A DNA stretch of 64,000 nucleotides from Ligula intestinalis (taxonomy: Eukaryota > Platyhelminthes > Cestoda > Diphyllobothriidea > Diphyllobothriidae). The position numbers and the translations under genes were made by a program. Under the pieces are notes generated by a model. The model saw only the letters and a list, made by a program, of their open reading frames with translations, made no database searches and had not been told where the DNA came from. Position 1 is the first letter of the stretch; each line of letters starts with the position of its first letter. This document shows, one piece after another, positions 1 to 10,090 of the stretch. Location of the stretch: positions 3,024,692 to 3,088,691 of the forward strand of contig JAYGXS010000005.1 in the NCBI GenBank assembly GCA_036362985.1. Reading direction: 5' to 3'.

Positions 1-1113
1 ATGGAACTACTGGGGTACTGCCTAAGCACATACTTCACTTTCAACGACTGCGTTTATGAGCAAATCCAGGGAGCACCGATGGGATCACCCATCTCCGGCC
101 ACCTAGCGGAGGCGGTCTTGCAAGAACTGGAAACTCGGGTATTTCAGTCCTACAAGCCAAAATTCTGGATGCGCTACGTAGACGACACCTTTGTCATCCT
201 ACACCGAGACGCCAAAGATAACTTTAAAAGAGAACTGAACTCGATCTTTCCAGAGATTCAGTTCACGATGGAAGAAGAAGAGGACGCAAAGCTCCCATTT
301 CTTGATGTCCAGATATCAAGACAGGCAGACGGAACGCTCCAGACTGGCGTTTTTCGTAAAGCGACAAACACGGAAAAGATTCTGCACTACAACAGCAATC
401 ATCCCAGCTCGCATAAACGCAGTTGCGTCCGGACGCTCTTTCGCCGCATCCAAACACACTGCAGTACGGAGAGCAAGAAGCTAGAAGAGCGGGAAACCCT
501 TTGGCACCTGTTTCGCACTAACGGATACCCGCGTAGCTTCGTAAACAAATGCCTGTACCGAAGACACACGAAGAACGAGGAGGAGCAAAAACAAAGGCCG
601 GCAACCTTTCGTAGCCTACCCTACGTGAAGAACGTCTCCGAGGCCATTGAGCGCGTGCTCAGACCGCTTAATGTGGGCGTGGGACACCGGCCAGAAGCTA
701 CTATCCGTCGCTTACTAATGCAACCCAAAGGCCGATTAGCACCGGCAGATACGTCGGGTATTGTTTACCGCGTCAACTGTCTAGACTGTCGGGCCAACTA
801 CTGCGGCATGACGGACAAACGACTGAGAACCCGCATGCACGAGCATTCTTTAGCCGTAGACAGAACGGAGGGACGCTCGCACATCGCCATGCACTGTCTA
901 GAAAACGAGCACCGGTTCGACTTTGATGGTGCCCAGGTCATAGGCCGAGCCGAGAGCAAACTGGGGAGGGAAGTTATTGAGGCCTGGAAAACGGACAGCA
1001 ACTCAATCAACAGAAGTATAGACCTCCCCAAGCCATATGATGCCGCACGGTTGCACATGCGCACGAGTAGAGGTCCAATAAGACGAGGGGACGGTGGACC
1101 AACCAGCAGCTAG
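1..1113 (+). CDS. Penelope-like element reverse transcriptase with GIY-YIG endonuclease (C-terminal 370 aa, cut by window start)
   Basis: The frame is open from the first base to a TAG at 1111-1113, so the protein starts outside the window and the ATG at base 1 is probably internal. Residues 24-30 (GAPMGSP) and 59-62 (YVDD) are reverse transcriptase motifs, followed by the LPFLDV block at 98-103. After a basic linker comes a GIY-YIG-type nuclease: GIVY at 253-256, YCG at 267-269, basic residues at 274-278 and a Glu near 327. RT plus C-terminal GIY-YIG is the hallmark of Penelope-like elements, which copy themselves into chromosomes by target-primed reverse transcription. There is no stop or frameshift in these 370 codons, so this copy looks young compared with the LINEs nearby. 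It is followed directly by hammerhead-like sequence, as expected for this class. Confidence 0.93.
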   Translation: MELLGYCLSTYFTFNDCVYEQIQGAPMGSPISGHLAEAVLQELETRVFQSYKPKFWMRYVDDTFVILHRDAKDNFKRELNSIFPEIQFTMEEEEDAKLPFLDVQISRQADGTLQTGVFRKATNTEKILHYNSNHPSSHKRSCVRTLFRRIQTHCSTESKKLEERETLWHLFRTNGYPRSFVNKCLYRRHTKNEEEQKQRPATFRSLPYVKNVSEAIERVLRPLNVGVGHRPEATIRRLLMQPKGRLAPADTSGIVYRVNCLDCRANYCGMTDKRLRTRMHEHSLAVDRTEGRSHIAMHCLENEHRFDFDGAQVIGRAESKLGREVIEAWKTDSNSINRSIDLPKPYDAARLHMRTSRGPIRRGDGGPTSS

Positions 1114-1156
1114 CAGTGAGCCCCTATTTTAACTCATGTTCTTGACCCAAATGTCT

Positions 1157-1199
1157 ATCTCCGATGATGTGCTCGAGCATGAGTGCGAAAGCTCAGACG
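1157..1199 (+). ncRNA. Hammerhead-like ribozyme core downstream of the Penelope ORF (degenerate)
   Basis: About 45 bases after the RT stop the strand reads CCGATGA, then a helix GTGCTC/GAGTGC closed by GAGCAT, then GAAAGCTC. This is the order of a hammerhead core (CUGANGA, stem II, GAAA) with one changed core base (U4 to C). Penelope-like elements are known to carry hammerhead motifs in their terminal repeats. The complete fold, including stems I and III, was not established. Confidence 0.5.
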
Positions 1200-1278
1200 A
1201 AAAAACATTCCCCCCCAGAGATCGCCTTACCTTATCCTTCCATTCCAATACCTGGGGTCAGCATCTTCGCTTATATCC

Positions 1279-1296
1279 ATATATATATATATATAT
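1279..1296. repeat. (AT)9 microsatellite
   Basis: Eighteen bases of pure AT dinucleotide. Confidence 0.95.
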
Positions 1297-1347
1297 GTTT
1301 TGATAAAAGAAATTATTTGGGAAACGTGAACAAACTTTACTGCAAAT

Positions 1348-1378
1348 TTTCGACTCTGGCACACCAGGTCGTCGTCAT
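1348..1378 (-). ncRNA. Hammerhead-like core, proximal of a tandem pair
   Basis: The minus strand reads ATGACGA, a strong helix (GACCTGG with CCAGAGTC, loop TGTG), then GAAAATTT. It has the same 31-base length and layout as the motif at 1519-1549, with the two spaced 171 bases apart. One core base differs from CUGANGA. Confidence 0.4.
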
Positions 1379-1518
1379 CGAATGTGCGGGAAATGTGTAT
1401 AGAACAGTGCGCACTTTTAAACAAACCGAAAAATCAATAATGCTTTGTCATCCTTGGTCAATAGCAGGCCTTATTGGTTGACGCCTTTTCTAGGCCTCTT
1501 TGATTGTTTATTGTGAAT

Positions 1519-1549
1519 TTTCGAGCCTGGTTCGACAGCTCGTCGTCAG
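1519..1549 (-). ncRNA. Hammerhead-like core, distal of a tandem pair
   Basis: The minus strand reads CTGACGA, which fits CUGANGA exactly. It is followed by a GAGC/GCTC helix and then GAAAATTC. The flanks share about 60 bases of similarity with the copy at 1348-1378, so these are diverged direct repeats. Confidence 0.45.
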
Positions 1550-1743
1550 ACAAATGAATGTTGTGCAAAAACAGTTAACTCAAAACGATGACTGACACAG
1601 GATTCTACAGTGCGTCAGCGTGTAGGAAGATAAGTGTATATGCCGAAAGATTCGGGGCCCAGATATGTTATCGCGTTCATTATCTCCCAATGGGAAGGAA
1701 GAAGAGGAGGGGGCGGGTTCATGGAGCAAATTATATTTGAACT

Positions 1744-1777
1744 GGCGTTTTGAAAGCCTTTTCGCTTCCATCATCAG
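1744..1777 (-). ncRNA. Decayed hammerhead-like core (inverted partner of 2206-2239)
   Basis: The minus strand reads CTGATGA, a helix and CAAAACGCC. It is homologous to the plus-strand motif at 2206-2239, but the GAAACGTC half carries two substitutions. The shared region runs on for about 100 bases (roughly 1640-1777 minus against 2206-2300 plus). Confidence 0.4.
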
Positions 1778-2205
1778 AGTGCTGTGATAGCTGCGTGTGG
1801 TGGTCTTGAGTTAGCCAGCCTTGTCGTCTGTCTCAAATTATATCGGTGTTAAACGTGTGAACTTTGACCTGCTCGTTCGTTGCCGACCGCATTTGGTCTC
1901 CCGGAGGTTGGCTGCTGGTGGGGTGACGTGATCTTCGTCCCCTCTGCGAAGAGCGCAGTCGTAGACGAGTCAATATGCTTTCTGGCCTCTCCCACGTCAC
2001 CCGGCGGACTGATCACTTATTGCTGTTCACTTGGATTGTTCTTTGCCTTGCGGTTGAAACGGTGAGGCAGTGTTTGATGTTGGTCGGGTGACCTCCGACC
2101 TTAATCCCTATTTTCCGTGGGCGTTGGCTCTCTGTCCTGCGCACTCGTTTGCTCTACTGGCAGACGGTAAGGTTGGCTAACCCAGAACCACAAGATTCCA
2201 ACAGT

Positions 2206-2239
2206 CTGACGATGGAAAGGAGAAGGTTTTCGAAACGTC
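2206..2239 (+). ncRNA. Hammerhead-like core with intact conserved halves
   Basis: The strand reads CTGACGA, then helix GGAAA/TTTTC with loop GGAGAAGG, then GAAACGTC. Both conserved halves of the core fit. ACGT would form stem III only between two molecules or tandem units, as in minimal hammerheads of Penelope-like elements. Activity is inferred from sequence only. Confidence 0.5.
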
Positions 2240-2579
2240 AGTTCAAATATAAGTTGGTCCATGAACCCACCCCCTTTCCTTCTTCCTTACATTTGGGATA
2301 TGACGAACGCGAAGATAAATGTACATTTGGGCTGAAACCCCGTCAAACACTACATTATATACACCTGCTGCCAACGGAGAGACTTTGTGCGGGAATCGGA
2401 TCTGCGCATGAGTAGACGACTCTCGAAGGGCAAATGTTTCTCACCGTCGAGCCGATCGGAGCGCATCGCGCCCAAAGAGATTGCCAATAGTAGAGAATAT
2501 GCGAGTTCCAGGAAGCAGTTCAGAAAAAGAGGACGCCATCATCATATCTGCGCATGACCATGACTGTGTTACCACCACC

Positions 2580-2614
2580 TACGATGAAGGATTCCCGACG
2601 GAATCCGAAACGTC
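2580..2614 (+). ncRNA. Hammerhead-like motif with perfect 7-bp stem II
   Basis: ACGATGA is followed by GGATTCC, loop CGAC, GGAATCC and GAAACGTC. The helix is perfect and the 3' half of the core is exact. The 5' half has two changes from CUGAUGA. The GGCAAATAAA that follows resembles the end of a Penelope terminal repeat. Confidence 0.45.
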
Positions 2615-2698
2615 AGGCAAATAAAACTCTATTTTTTCAGTGATCGCATCCTCTTCTTTTGGACAGACTTTAGTAGTATATTTTGATTTTTAAATTAC

Positions 2699-2740
2699 CA
2701 TACTAACAGCCTTTTAGCTAGTGCCTGGGCTGTTAGTATG
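2699..2740. repeat. Perfect 13-bp inverted repeat (hairpin, 16-base loop)
   Basis: CATACTAACAGCC at 2699-2711 is the exact reverse complement of 2728-2740. No gene is recognised on either side. The bases from here to about 3460 hold nothing else I can name. Confidence 0.8.
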
Positions 2741-3464
2741 CTAAGTTGCAACACCCGTCACTGTGCAACGCTGCATACAGTGATAACAAATAGACACGAA
2801 TATCGAATATCAAAGGGACCGTCAACCAGAACTATGTGTGCCTGTCCTTTCTCGAGAGTCGAGGCAATCTAATCGTACTTGGCAGACACTCAAGACGTTA
2901 AATCACACCACCCGAAGTCAAGGCCACAAAGATCTGTAGAAGGTACAACTCAGGCAATCCGAGGGGTGATAATAAGTGAGTCGACCCACCGCATGTGTGA
3001 ATGGGGCTGGCAACCAAAGGCCTCCAGGTCATGACACAGCAATAATTAAAGCACGAATGCATTTTTTTTCAAATCTGAAGCTGAAAAACAATGCGGTCAG
3101 CGAATTACTTTGGCCTAAGACGACTAAGATTTTCTTTTAGAAGCTAGGTTAGACAATATTTTATTCTCTCCAGAATTCTCACTCCGCGTTCGGTTCTGGG
3201 CTTATGTCCTAGTAGGTACGATCAGGAATATGCCAAATCGCATGGTAAAGATATTAGCTGGCCTAAAGCGAGGCATGGAGCAGTATTTTAATTGGTTTTG
3301 GGGGTTCTAGCAGATAGAGGTCGTACATTGAAAAAAAATCAGCACTTGGAAGATATTACCGACAAGGCAAGACGCCAGAAAGCACTGTATACTATGCTCC
3401 ACTCTGATGGTAAGCTAATAAAGAAAGGATAGGGTACTGCAATGAAAAGACAAGACTGACGTAC

Positions 3465-3788
3465 CTTTGTGAAGTCCGCAACAAATATTTTGGTCTTGAT
3501 TTTAAACTTTGCCTCCAGCTCCTTTGCTACGGTTTCCAACTTTTCTTTCGTTCGGCTTATAAGAAAAATGTTTAAGCCGTCCGACGCAAGCTCTTCTGCG
3601 AAGGCTTTGCCAATGCCGTCGGTGCTACCCGTGATAATAGCCCAGTCCCCAGCTTCCTTAATTTTGGGGCGTTTAGATAGTGCCTTCTTCACAGGTTTGG
3701 CATATCTCACAAAATTCCAGGCGTAGCGGAGAATCCAGTAGAGTATGGGAGTGAGGATTCCAAGGATGAATGCGACCTTAGCGTTCAT
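3465..3788 (-). CDS. HSD17B12: Very-long-chain 3-oxoacyl-CoA reductase / 17-beta-hydroxysteroid dehydrogenase 12-like, first coding exon
   Basis: This exon encodes 108 residues. Residues about 5-22 form a hydrophobic N-terminal membrane anchor. A basic stretch follows, and then the Rossmann nucleotide-binding motif TGSTDGIG at 53-60, with KAFAEELA after it and LISRTKEKLE at 76-85, where the SR pair is typical of NADPH-binding members. The family reduces 3-ketoacyl-CoA in the ER fatty-acid elongation cycle, and some members act on steroids. The exon ends AAG|GTACGT at 3465/3464, a good donor in phase 0. The ATG at 3788 is preferred over upstream in-frame codons because the anchor starts there and the length fits family members. 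I looked for the next exon (with the NNVG motif) on the minus strand down to base 1 and did not find it, so the rest must lie left of the window or be lost. The reading frame is intact. Confidence 0.85.
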
Positions 3789-4009
3789 GTTGAAACGCTG
3801 TTTTTTACTGAAAAATGAGGTCATAAGCCAGAATAAATATGGTGCCAAACGAAGACGATGATGATAATGAAGGCAAATAGACGGAAGACTAATGAGACCG
3901 CTGGATTTTAATGCGGTCGTATTCAAAATACTTGCATTTCAAAGCATAGTGGGTGGACTCCATCAAATTGGTAGCGAACTAATATAGCTTCCATTAACTT
4001 AGTTGCACG

Positions 4010-4780
4010 TTGTACTTGTTACGGCTATGATCATGCTTGATCTAGCCGGCATCACTGATGTCACTGACGGCACCCCTCCAAGCGTGACGATTGGCGGCAG
4101 CGGATCTGGAATGCTGCACCCAGTCTCTTCTCCAGCGATGGAGATAGAAGGTCCAAGAGCTGCTTCCATGCCTTGTGGGACGATGTCGTACCAAGTCTTC
4201 AGTTGCCCTCGTCTTCGACACGGCGGTGGATCGAAGGCAGTAAAGCACAGCTCGTGGAGTGAGACGGAGAACGTACCCAAACCACCTCAGTCGCCTTTCT
4301 TGAATGGCCTACGATTTCCTCGCGATACGATCGCAGCGGGTGTGGACTGTCTCATTCGAGATGAAGTCGCTATGCTTAACTCTCAGAATAATCCTCAGGC
4401 ATCGGTGCTCAAAGACCTCCAGTCTTCGCTCATCTTCAGCGCGCACAGCCCAGCATTCACATCCACAGAGGAGGACTGACCGGATGCATGCAAGGTATAC
4501 ACGAATCTTCGTGGCAATGGAGATGTCACGTCGGATCCACAGGCGCTTTCGAAGGATTGAGAAACCCAGCGAGCAGCATCGATACGGGAGATAATGTCGT
4601 CTTTGCTCTGCCTATTCGGTAGCAGTCTTGCCGAGGTATTTAAGGGTGTCTATTTCTTCAAGTTGATGACCATTAGTCCCCAGGGGTGCCTTCTCCTAGC
4701 CAGGGATGCAGCTCGAGAATAACTTCGTCTTTCCGGTATTTATGGTCAGGCCAACCGGCATAGCGATCTCATTTTACCTG
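4010..4780 (-). pseudogene. RTE-type non-LTR retrotransposon, C-terminal part of the reverse transcriptase (decayed)
   Basis: Read on the minus strand from 4780, the translation keeps the family order: LTINTGKTKLFSSCIPG, YLGKTA, RRDISIATKIRVYLA, SVLLCGCECWAVRAEDER, HRCLRIILRVK, and finally RRGQLKTW, HRWRRDWVQHSRSAAA and RHAWRGAVSDISDAG. These blocks are the RT thumb and C-terminal tail that I recognise from flatworm RTE-like elements. Stop codons and frame changes occur near 4700 and 4300. The same tail recurs at 6840-6990, 7150-7330 and 53290-53530, so it is a dispersed family. Confidence 0.75.
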
Positions 4781-5094
4781 AAACACAACAGACTGTACGC
4801 CAGCAAAGCTTGAGACTAAGTTGGGGGTAACAGTGAGTTAAAATGGCCATATTTAAGAAGTAGTCACCGATGCGACGCAAAGGTTACGTAACAACTAAGC
4901 GTCCGGAGCGGACCGTATACCCGCTGAAATCTAAAACTCTTGCATCGAGGATGACGCCCTGGTTTATTAGGTGACTGAACAAGCGTGGAGATATGAGGTC
5001 GTATTTGGTGACTGGAGCTCGAGTATCCTTGTAATTTTCGTCAAGACGGAATATAACAAAAATAGGGGAACTACCACGGCATGAGTCTAATCAA
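4781..5094. other. Unassigned sequence between two inverted RTE fragments
   Basis: No coding region or repeat is recognised. It separates a minus-strand RTE tail from a plus-strand RTE RT domain. Confidence 0.5.
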
Positions 5095-6180
5095 CGTTGC
5101 TGCGAAGGTCTTCACTGTTGTTTTTCTCCGGTTTGATTCTAAGACGAGGCCAAATTAAGCCAACTTTTGAGCTGGACGTGGAAGCGCGGACCAGATATTC
5201 AGTGAGACAAATTCTCGGATGCTGTCATAGCTACCAAAACCCACAACTATCTGCTTCGTTGGCTTCATTACTGCATTCAACCCCCTCCACCGTAAGTCCC
5301 TTGGATGGAAAGCGGGAATAGGTGATATACTGACAAAAATCATAGTCAGGATCAAGGCCTATTACCACACCTTGCGTGAGTTCTGATCCAGAGAAATCAG
5401 TCTGGCATTCAACAAGGTCATATTATGTCGTCCATTCTGGTCAACGCTATTGTTAACTGGATTATCGGGAAGGCCCTACGCGAAGTCAAATAAACTGGGT
5501 TTAAACTTGGACGCCAGTCGGCTGATCTCAACTACACCGACAAGATCGCGTTGCTATCTTCGAGATTTTATGATCTAAAGTCTACAGAAGCACGGGTAGG
5601 GTGTTCCTGCCAAGCCATCAACTTGCGTACTCTTCTGCCTCCGGTCATTTTGACACCGGATCCAGGTGCGAGAAGAAAACAGTGCTGTAGAGGCTGTGTA
5701 AGTTAACTAAAACTACAAACTAATAACACGCAATTTACCATGTCTGCCTTGTGGGTCATACGACGGACATCGTAGACAACGATGGTCGAACTATGGGTGT
5801 CACAAGTTAATAAGGTCGCTAAATCAGTTGGTTTTTCCATAGAGGCTGGAGAGACCAAACGGATTTCAAGCTGCATTCCTGATGAAGACAAGACACCGCT
5901 CAAGACTTATAGCTTTTAACTGGAAGAAGAAAAGCAGTTTCAGATACCTCTAGATGGATAGAGTAAGAATGACACTGTTTACGGGATCCGTGTTGTTCGC
6001 TAGTTTCCCAGACACCATTGTTTTTTATCGCCACCCAGATTAAGCTGGACCGTGCATCTCTTCGGTCAGCTTTTCTCTACAGATGTATGCGTGCAAGATG
6101 ACCAAAGACTGCAAGAATTTGACCACTACTGCTTGAGGACTATTCTGCGAATAAACTGCATCGAGTTCATTTCAATGTAA
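5095..6180 (+). pseudogene. RTE-type non-LTR retrotransposon, central reverse transcriptase region (decayed)
   Basis: Across several frames the plus strand gives AGRGSADQIF, TICFVGFITAFNPLHRKSL, SGIQQGHIMSSILVNAIVNW, GKALREV, SADLNYTDKIALLSS, then VNKVAKSVGFSIEAGETK, SSCIPDEDK and QEFDHYCLRTILRI. The order matches fingers, palm and thumb of an RTE-type RT. The catalytic YADD is changed to YTDK, and there are many stops and frame changes, so it cannot work. It belongs to the same family as 4010-4780 but lies on the opposite strand. The two do not overlap in the part of the protein they keep, except at the thumb. Confidence 0.72.
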
Positions 6181-6328
6181 ATATGTCATGAGGTTTCTTG
6201 GGGATGCTGAATGAAGGTGGGTGCCCAACAGCCACTCGGATTCTTTGTTCGAGATTGTCTCCTCTAGCAATTTGGCTCAATAACCTAACCATAAGGTGGT
6301 GGCAAGCAAACCTATTTAATGACGGTTC

Positions 6329-6748
6329 TTGCCTGCCATGTCACAGTGCCGTCATTGGGACTTGCGGCAGTCGGTGCGCCAGACCTCAGCCCTCCGCGCG
6401 TCTTCGACCGAGTTCCCACCCGCCCTCAGGGCGGCCAAGGTCTGCTACACAAAAACCTCCCTACAGTGGATCTATCTCCCCTCCTCTCCATCTGCGTTTT
6501 TGATGACGAAGGAGCCCCTCCCGACCATGCTGCTCCGACTTCTCCTCCTCGCCGCCGGGATTGAGGCCCACCCGGCAGGGCTCCTGATCCAAGAAGGGCT
6601 ACCAGCCAGCCAGCCTCCGCGCCCTGGTAACACTGTCGCTACTGTGTCCGCGACCGCTTATTCGCCAGATCAGGGAGCCTGCTTATTTCGCAGCTACCCT
6701 TCATTGAAGGCTGGACCACTATTCGCCACCTGTAGACACACCAGGTAG
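6329..6748 (+). pseudogene. LINE N-terminal fragment with degenerate 2A-like motif
   Basis: An open frame contains LLRLLLLAAGIEAHPAG near 6530-6580. This resembles the start of LINE proteins that read LLLLxGDVExNPGP, and the same element type is better preserved at 62990-63720 on the minus strand (LLLIAGVELNPGP). Here NPGP has become HPAG, so peptide-bond skipping would be lost. The downstream part of the frame matches nothing I know. Confidence 0.4.
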
Positions 6749-6839
6749 CCAATAGCTAGGCTAACGGGTAAGCCGGCTTTCCTGGTACTATAGAAACGGA
6801 AGCAGTTCTTGGACCTCTTATCTTTTTCGCTGGAGAAGA

Positions 6840-6990
6840 AACTGGGTAGAGCTCTCCAGATCCGCTGCCGCCAATTGTTACGCATGGAGATACCGTTCGT
6901 GACATCATTGAGGTCGGCTAGATCAGGCAAGTATAAGTAAGTACTGAATCTTAAATTAAGCAGTCCACAGTCGCTGCAACAAGACCGCAA
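6840..6990 (+). repeat. RTE-type LINE tail fragment
   Basis: The translation contains FRWRRNWVELSRSAAAN, matching the end of the RTE protein seen at 4010-4240. The DNA similarity continues through GCTAGATCAGGC. Confidence 0.7.
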
Positions 6991-7149
6991 GGATATCCCA
7001 GGTCAGCCAAGAAATATAACTAAGGTGTTTAAGGCACATTCTTAGTATTCCAACTTAAGAGTTCAGTGTCAGTGCCATTGGGCTCGCACCGCTATCTACC
7101 TGGAAACGTCAAAAAAGACCATCTAAAAACCTGGTTCGAGACGGGAATG

Positions 7150-7330
7150 AGGGTGGTTCTTGGACTTTCAGTTTTCAGTCTTCGTCGCTAGCCAAGTCAA
7201 TGGGTTGAGCTGCCTAGCTGTGCCATCACTGATCGTAATGCATGGAGAGATATCGTCCGTGTCTGCGTCAAAGCCGGCTAGATCAGGCATGATCTCAGTC
7301 ATACCCATTATCGGTCGGTCAGGTGGCAGT
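7150..7330 (+). repeat. Second RTE-type LINE tail fragment
   Basis: The same C-terminal block appears as SQWVELPSCAITDRNAW and VRVCVKAG, followed by GCCGGCTAGATCAGGCATGA. It is older than the neighbouring copy. Confidence 0.65.
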
Positions 7331-9225
7331 GACGGCAATTTTAACAGGTCACAACACGCCACCTAAGTCTACATACGATGCTGCCTTAGGCAAAGAGGCA
7401 TTTGTCGCCACGAAAGAAAAAAATGATGCAGACAGCAGTTTTGTCGATACGATTAAACAATTTGTGAAAACAGCTTCCTTAGCCGAAACAAAGAGACTGG
7501 TGCCATCTCATTGCTGCTATTGAATGTTTCCAATCCCTTATCCAGGAACCAGAAAGAGAAGCCTAGTCTAAGAATGCACGCTAAAGACATTATAAAATTA
7601 AGGAATGTTGGAAGGGCAGGTTCTACTAAATGCAGTGCCGATAACAAATATGTGATGTTTACCAACGGCTCAGAAATTGCTCCAAATCACAAGATACTGT
7701 CTGTTTTGGTAAGCTTTACAAGCGTACGCACAGAGGCTAAGCCATTAGGTGTTTTAGAAAATTGGGACTCTTGTAAGACGGAAATAAGGATTTCTGTTTT
7801 TTAATACAATGCAGGGAGTTAACGGTGAAGCTAGTAGTTGGGCATAAAGCTCACCAATCAAATTATGATAAAATGAAAACACTGACTTTTCTAATAACGA
7901 GCAGGGACTGGAAATATACAAAGATGTGTAAAAATGCAAGTCGGAACAGCCGCGTGCGAAGACGGATGACGTTGGCACCGCGGGCATTGAGAAACGAAGG
8001 GAATAACAGGCATTGCGGCCGTCCGCCACAGTCTCTCAGGTATCCTGCCTGTTATTCACTTTAAATTGTTTCGATTTCTATTTAGTGCTGTACGTTTATT
8101 AGCGTTTCCTACAGCTTTTAGTAGTAATGTAGGTTATCGCAAGTAGTTGCTGAAGCTGGTTACAGGCAGATTTTGTGTTGTTTTTGGTGAATAACATATG
8201 GTCTACAATCTGTACAGCATTATGCCCATTGCAAATGACGTATAATGTTACGGCCCCCTAAATACTTTCTCTTCATTTCCATTTGAAAGTAAACCAGGTA
8301 GGTTAAATAAACTGCTTAGAAGTTCTTAACGACCTCCACAGACTGCTAGATGACTTAGCGACGTTGATTTACGGACCAACCCCATAAAGACGCCTTTGAC
8401 AAAATTTCTTAACTCACACAAAATCGAATGCATAGTAGATGGATACGAAGGCAGCCAACAGTACGAATGCCTGTTGACAGGACGCTTTCGGATAGATATT
8501 ACACGGGCCAATAGATGCAATGACTTTAAAAATATGATAGTATGTATTAAAAACATACTTGTAGAGTAAGGTGGTTGCGTAGGATTGGTTTGCACTGCAC
8601 TTGTAGACATTTCTGACTATTTTGACTATCCAAAAAAGTCGTCACTTCTGAAAATTTATAAGGCAAACCTCATTATACTACATTACCACCTAATTGTAGT
8701 AAGTACCTAGGCTTTCAAGACGCAGATTGCCATGTTTTGGTTGAAGTAACAAAGACCCTGAAGGAAGCCACTTACTATCCATTCGCATTTGCAACCAGTG
8801 CTGTGAATCCTACAAACGCACGGCGCCTATAGTGGGTAGTTCACGAGCACTGCAGGGAAGAAGTGTTCGTAGCGATAGACGGATCATCCAAATACGTCCC
8901 TGTTTTTCTCTGCGGTTTTAGGCATCACCATGACCGACCGACCGACCCCAATTAAAATGCACACGGAGGTCGGCTATTGACGAGGCTATTTACAGCTTGG
9001 GAGGCGAGGCCATGTCCTTGCCAGTAAGCCATCGCAATGAGCACTGTAGTTCTTCGAAACCAGAGGAAGTAATGGGGAGTCGTTTGAGACTATTCCAGCG
9101 GATGACCAAGGCAGGGGGGACGGTAATTACTAACTCTTCACAAGAAATCTTCCGTAGAATTATCGAACGACGCTGTAATTCCGCAGAAACCCGATCGTGA
9201 TCGGGGGTTGCTACTGTGTCGCCAT
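7331..9225. other. No recognised gene
   Basis: There are only short open frames (under 100 codons) with no family resemblance. A short (GACC)n run occurs near 8931-8946. Bases 8990-9225 may be the 5' part of the decayed gene that follows, but I see no clear start. Confidence 0.5.
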
Positions 9226-9690
9226 ATGGCGGACTTCAGTCGGGAAATTACAAGCAAATTGCGCGACAATACAGACCGAATAGAGAAACTGGAAGAAAGA
9301 CAACGCAGGAGACTCGGACGCTTGTGGTAGCTGGAGGCGCAGATTTGTCAGTAGCCAACAGGTACTTCCCAGTTCACTTCCAATCTACGATAGGACCCCG
9401 TCACCAAGCCCTCGCGGTCTGTGGCCGACTTCCAGCAGCTAAATAAAATGTTGCTGAACGAAAGTTTTTCAACCGAGCTTGTAAGCTGCACATGCTGTGA
9501 TTAATACCTGCATTAGACCTCAAAGCTCAGCTGCCTTAGCGGCAACGCCACCGATGACTATAAAACCCGTATATCTTCGGCTGCATTTGAAAATCAAATA
9601 AGCCTCCGCGTCAACTTTAGAGGTCGCTAAACAAAACTCAACCTGTACACCTCCAGGAGCGATTAAGTACTATTGGGCACGTCTATTATT
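9226..9690 (+). pseudogene. DUF4806-like protein gene, decayed copy 1
   Basis: One reading frame from the ATG at 9226 runs about 155 codons with seven in-frame stops. It opens with a charged coiled-coil-like stretch (ITSKLRDNTDRIEKLEERQ). After a gap comes KPSRSVADFQQLNKML, NESFSTELVS, then DDYKTRISSAAFENQ and ISLRVNFRGR, TKLNLYTSRS, VLLG. The pattern (DFxxLNxxL, FxxELV, a short loop, then a LRxNFRGRxxK tail) is what I associate with the DUF4806 domain of animal proteins of unknown function. The copy at 22697-23385 aligns with it block for block, including the D..LH spacing after VVS/LVS. That makes this a repeated, probably mobile, gene and not a lone host pseudogene. Assignment is by eye. 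Confidence 0.5.
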
Positions 9691-9984
9691 ACCTACTTGA
9701 CTGCAGATACACAGGTCTTCGTATATCTAGGTCGATCGAAATATAGACGGCAAGTAGAAGTTGTCGAACGTGGATGTCATCGTTTCCAGGCGACTTGAAG
9801 TCTCACTAGATGTACCAGTTGTAATCTCCGCCTATCGGGTCACGAAATGGAGCTACTGGCAGCACAGGAGCAAATCGGCATAAAATGAATAGATATTTAC
9901 CTAGAGTATGGGTATATATACCTTATTAAGCAAGATATCCTAGTAACCTTGAACTACCTGTAAGTGTGCAGCTCGAGCTGTAAT
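9691..9984. other. No recognised gene
   Basis: AT-rich sequence with no feature seen. It may be the 3' part of the DUF4806-like element. Confidence 0.4.
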
Positions 9985-10085
9985 ATATTACTAGGGCCCT
10001 AGTGTGCGTGGACGTCCCGTGGAAGTCCATTTTGTAGACTTGTGGACGTCCCGTAGACCTCCCGTGGAGTTCCACTTGCTAATAG
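9985..10085 (+). repeat. Short direct repeats of GTGGACGTCCCGTRGA type
   Basis: GTGGACGTCCCGT occurs twice, at about 10008 and 10041, with related CCCGTAGACC, CCCGTGGAGT and TTGTAGACTTG steps between and after. Similar but weaker TAGAC/GTCTA steps follow the other DUF4806-like copy at 23826-23895. Confidence 0.6.
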
Positions 10086-10090
10086 GACCC

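Noticed and set aside
4003..4479. 158-codon plus-strand frame as a gene
   Set aside because: The minus strand carries recognisable RTE reverse transcriptase blocks over the same bases.
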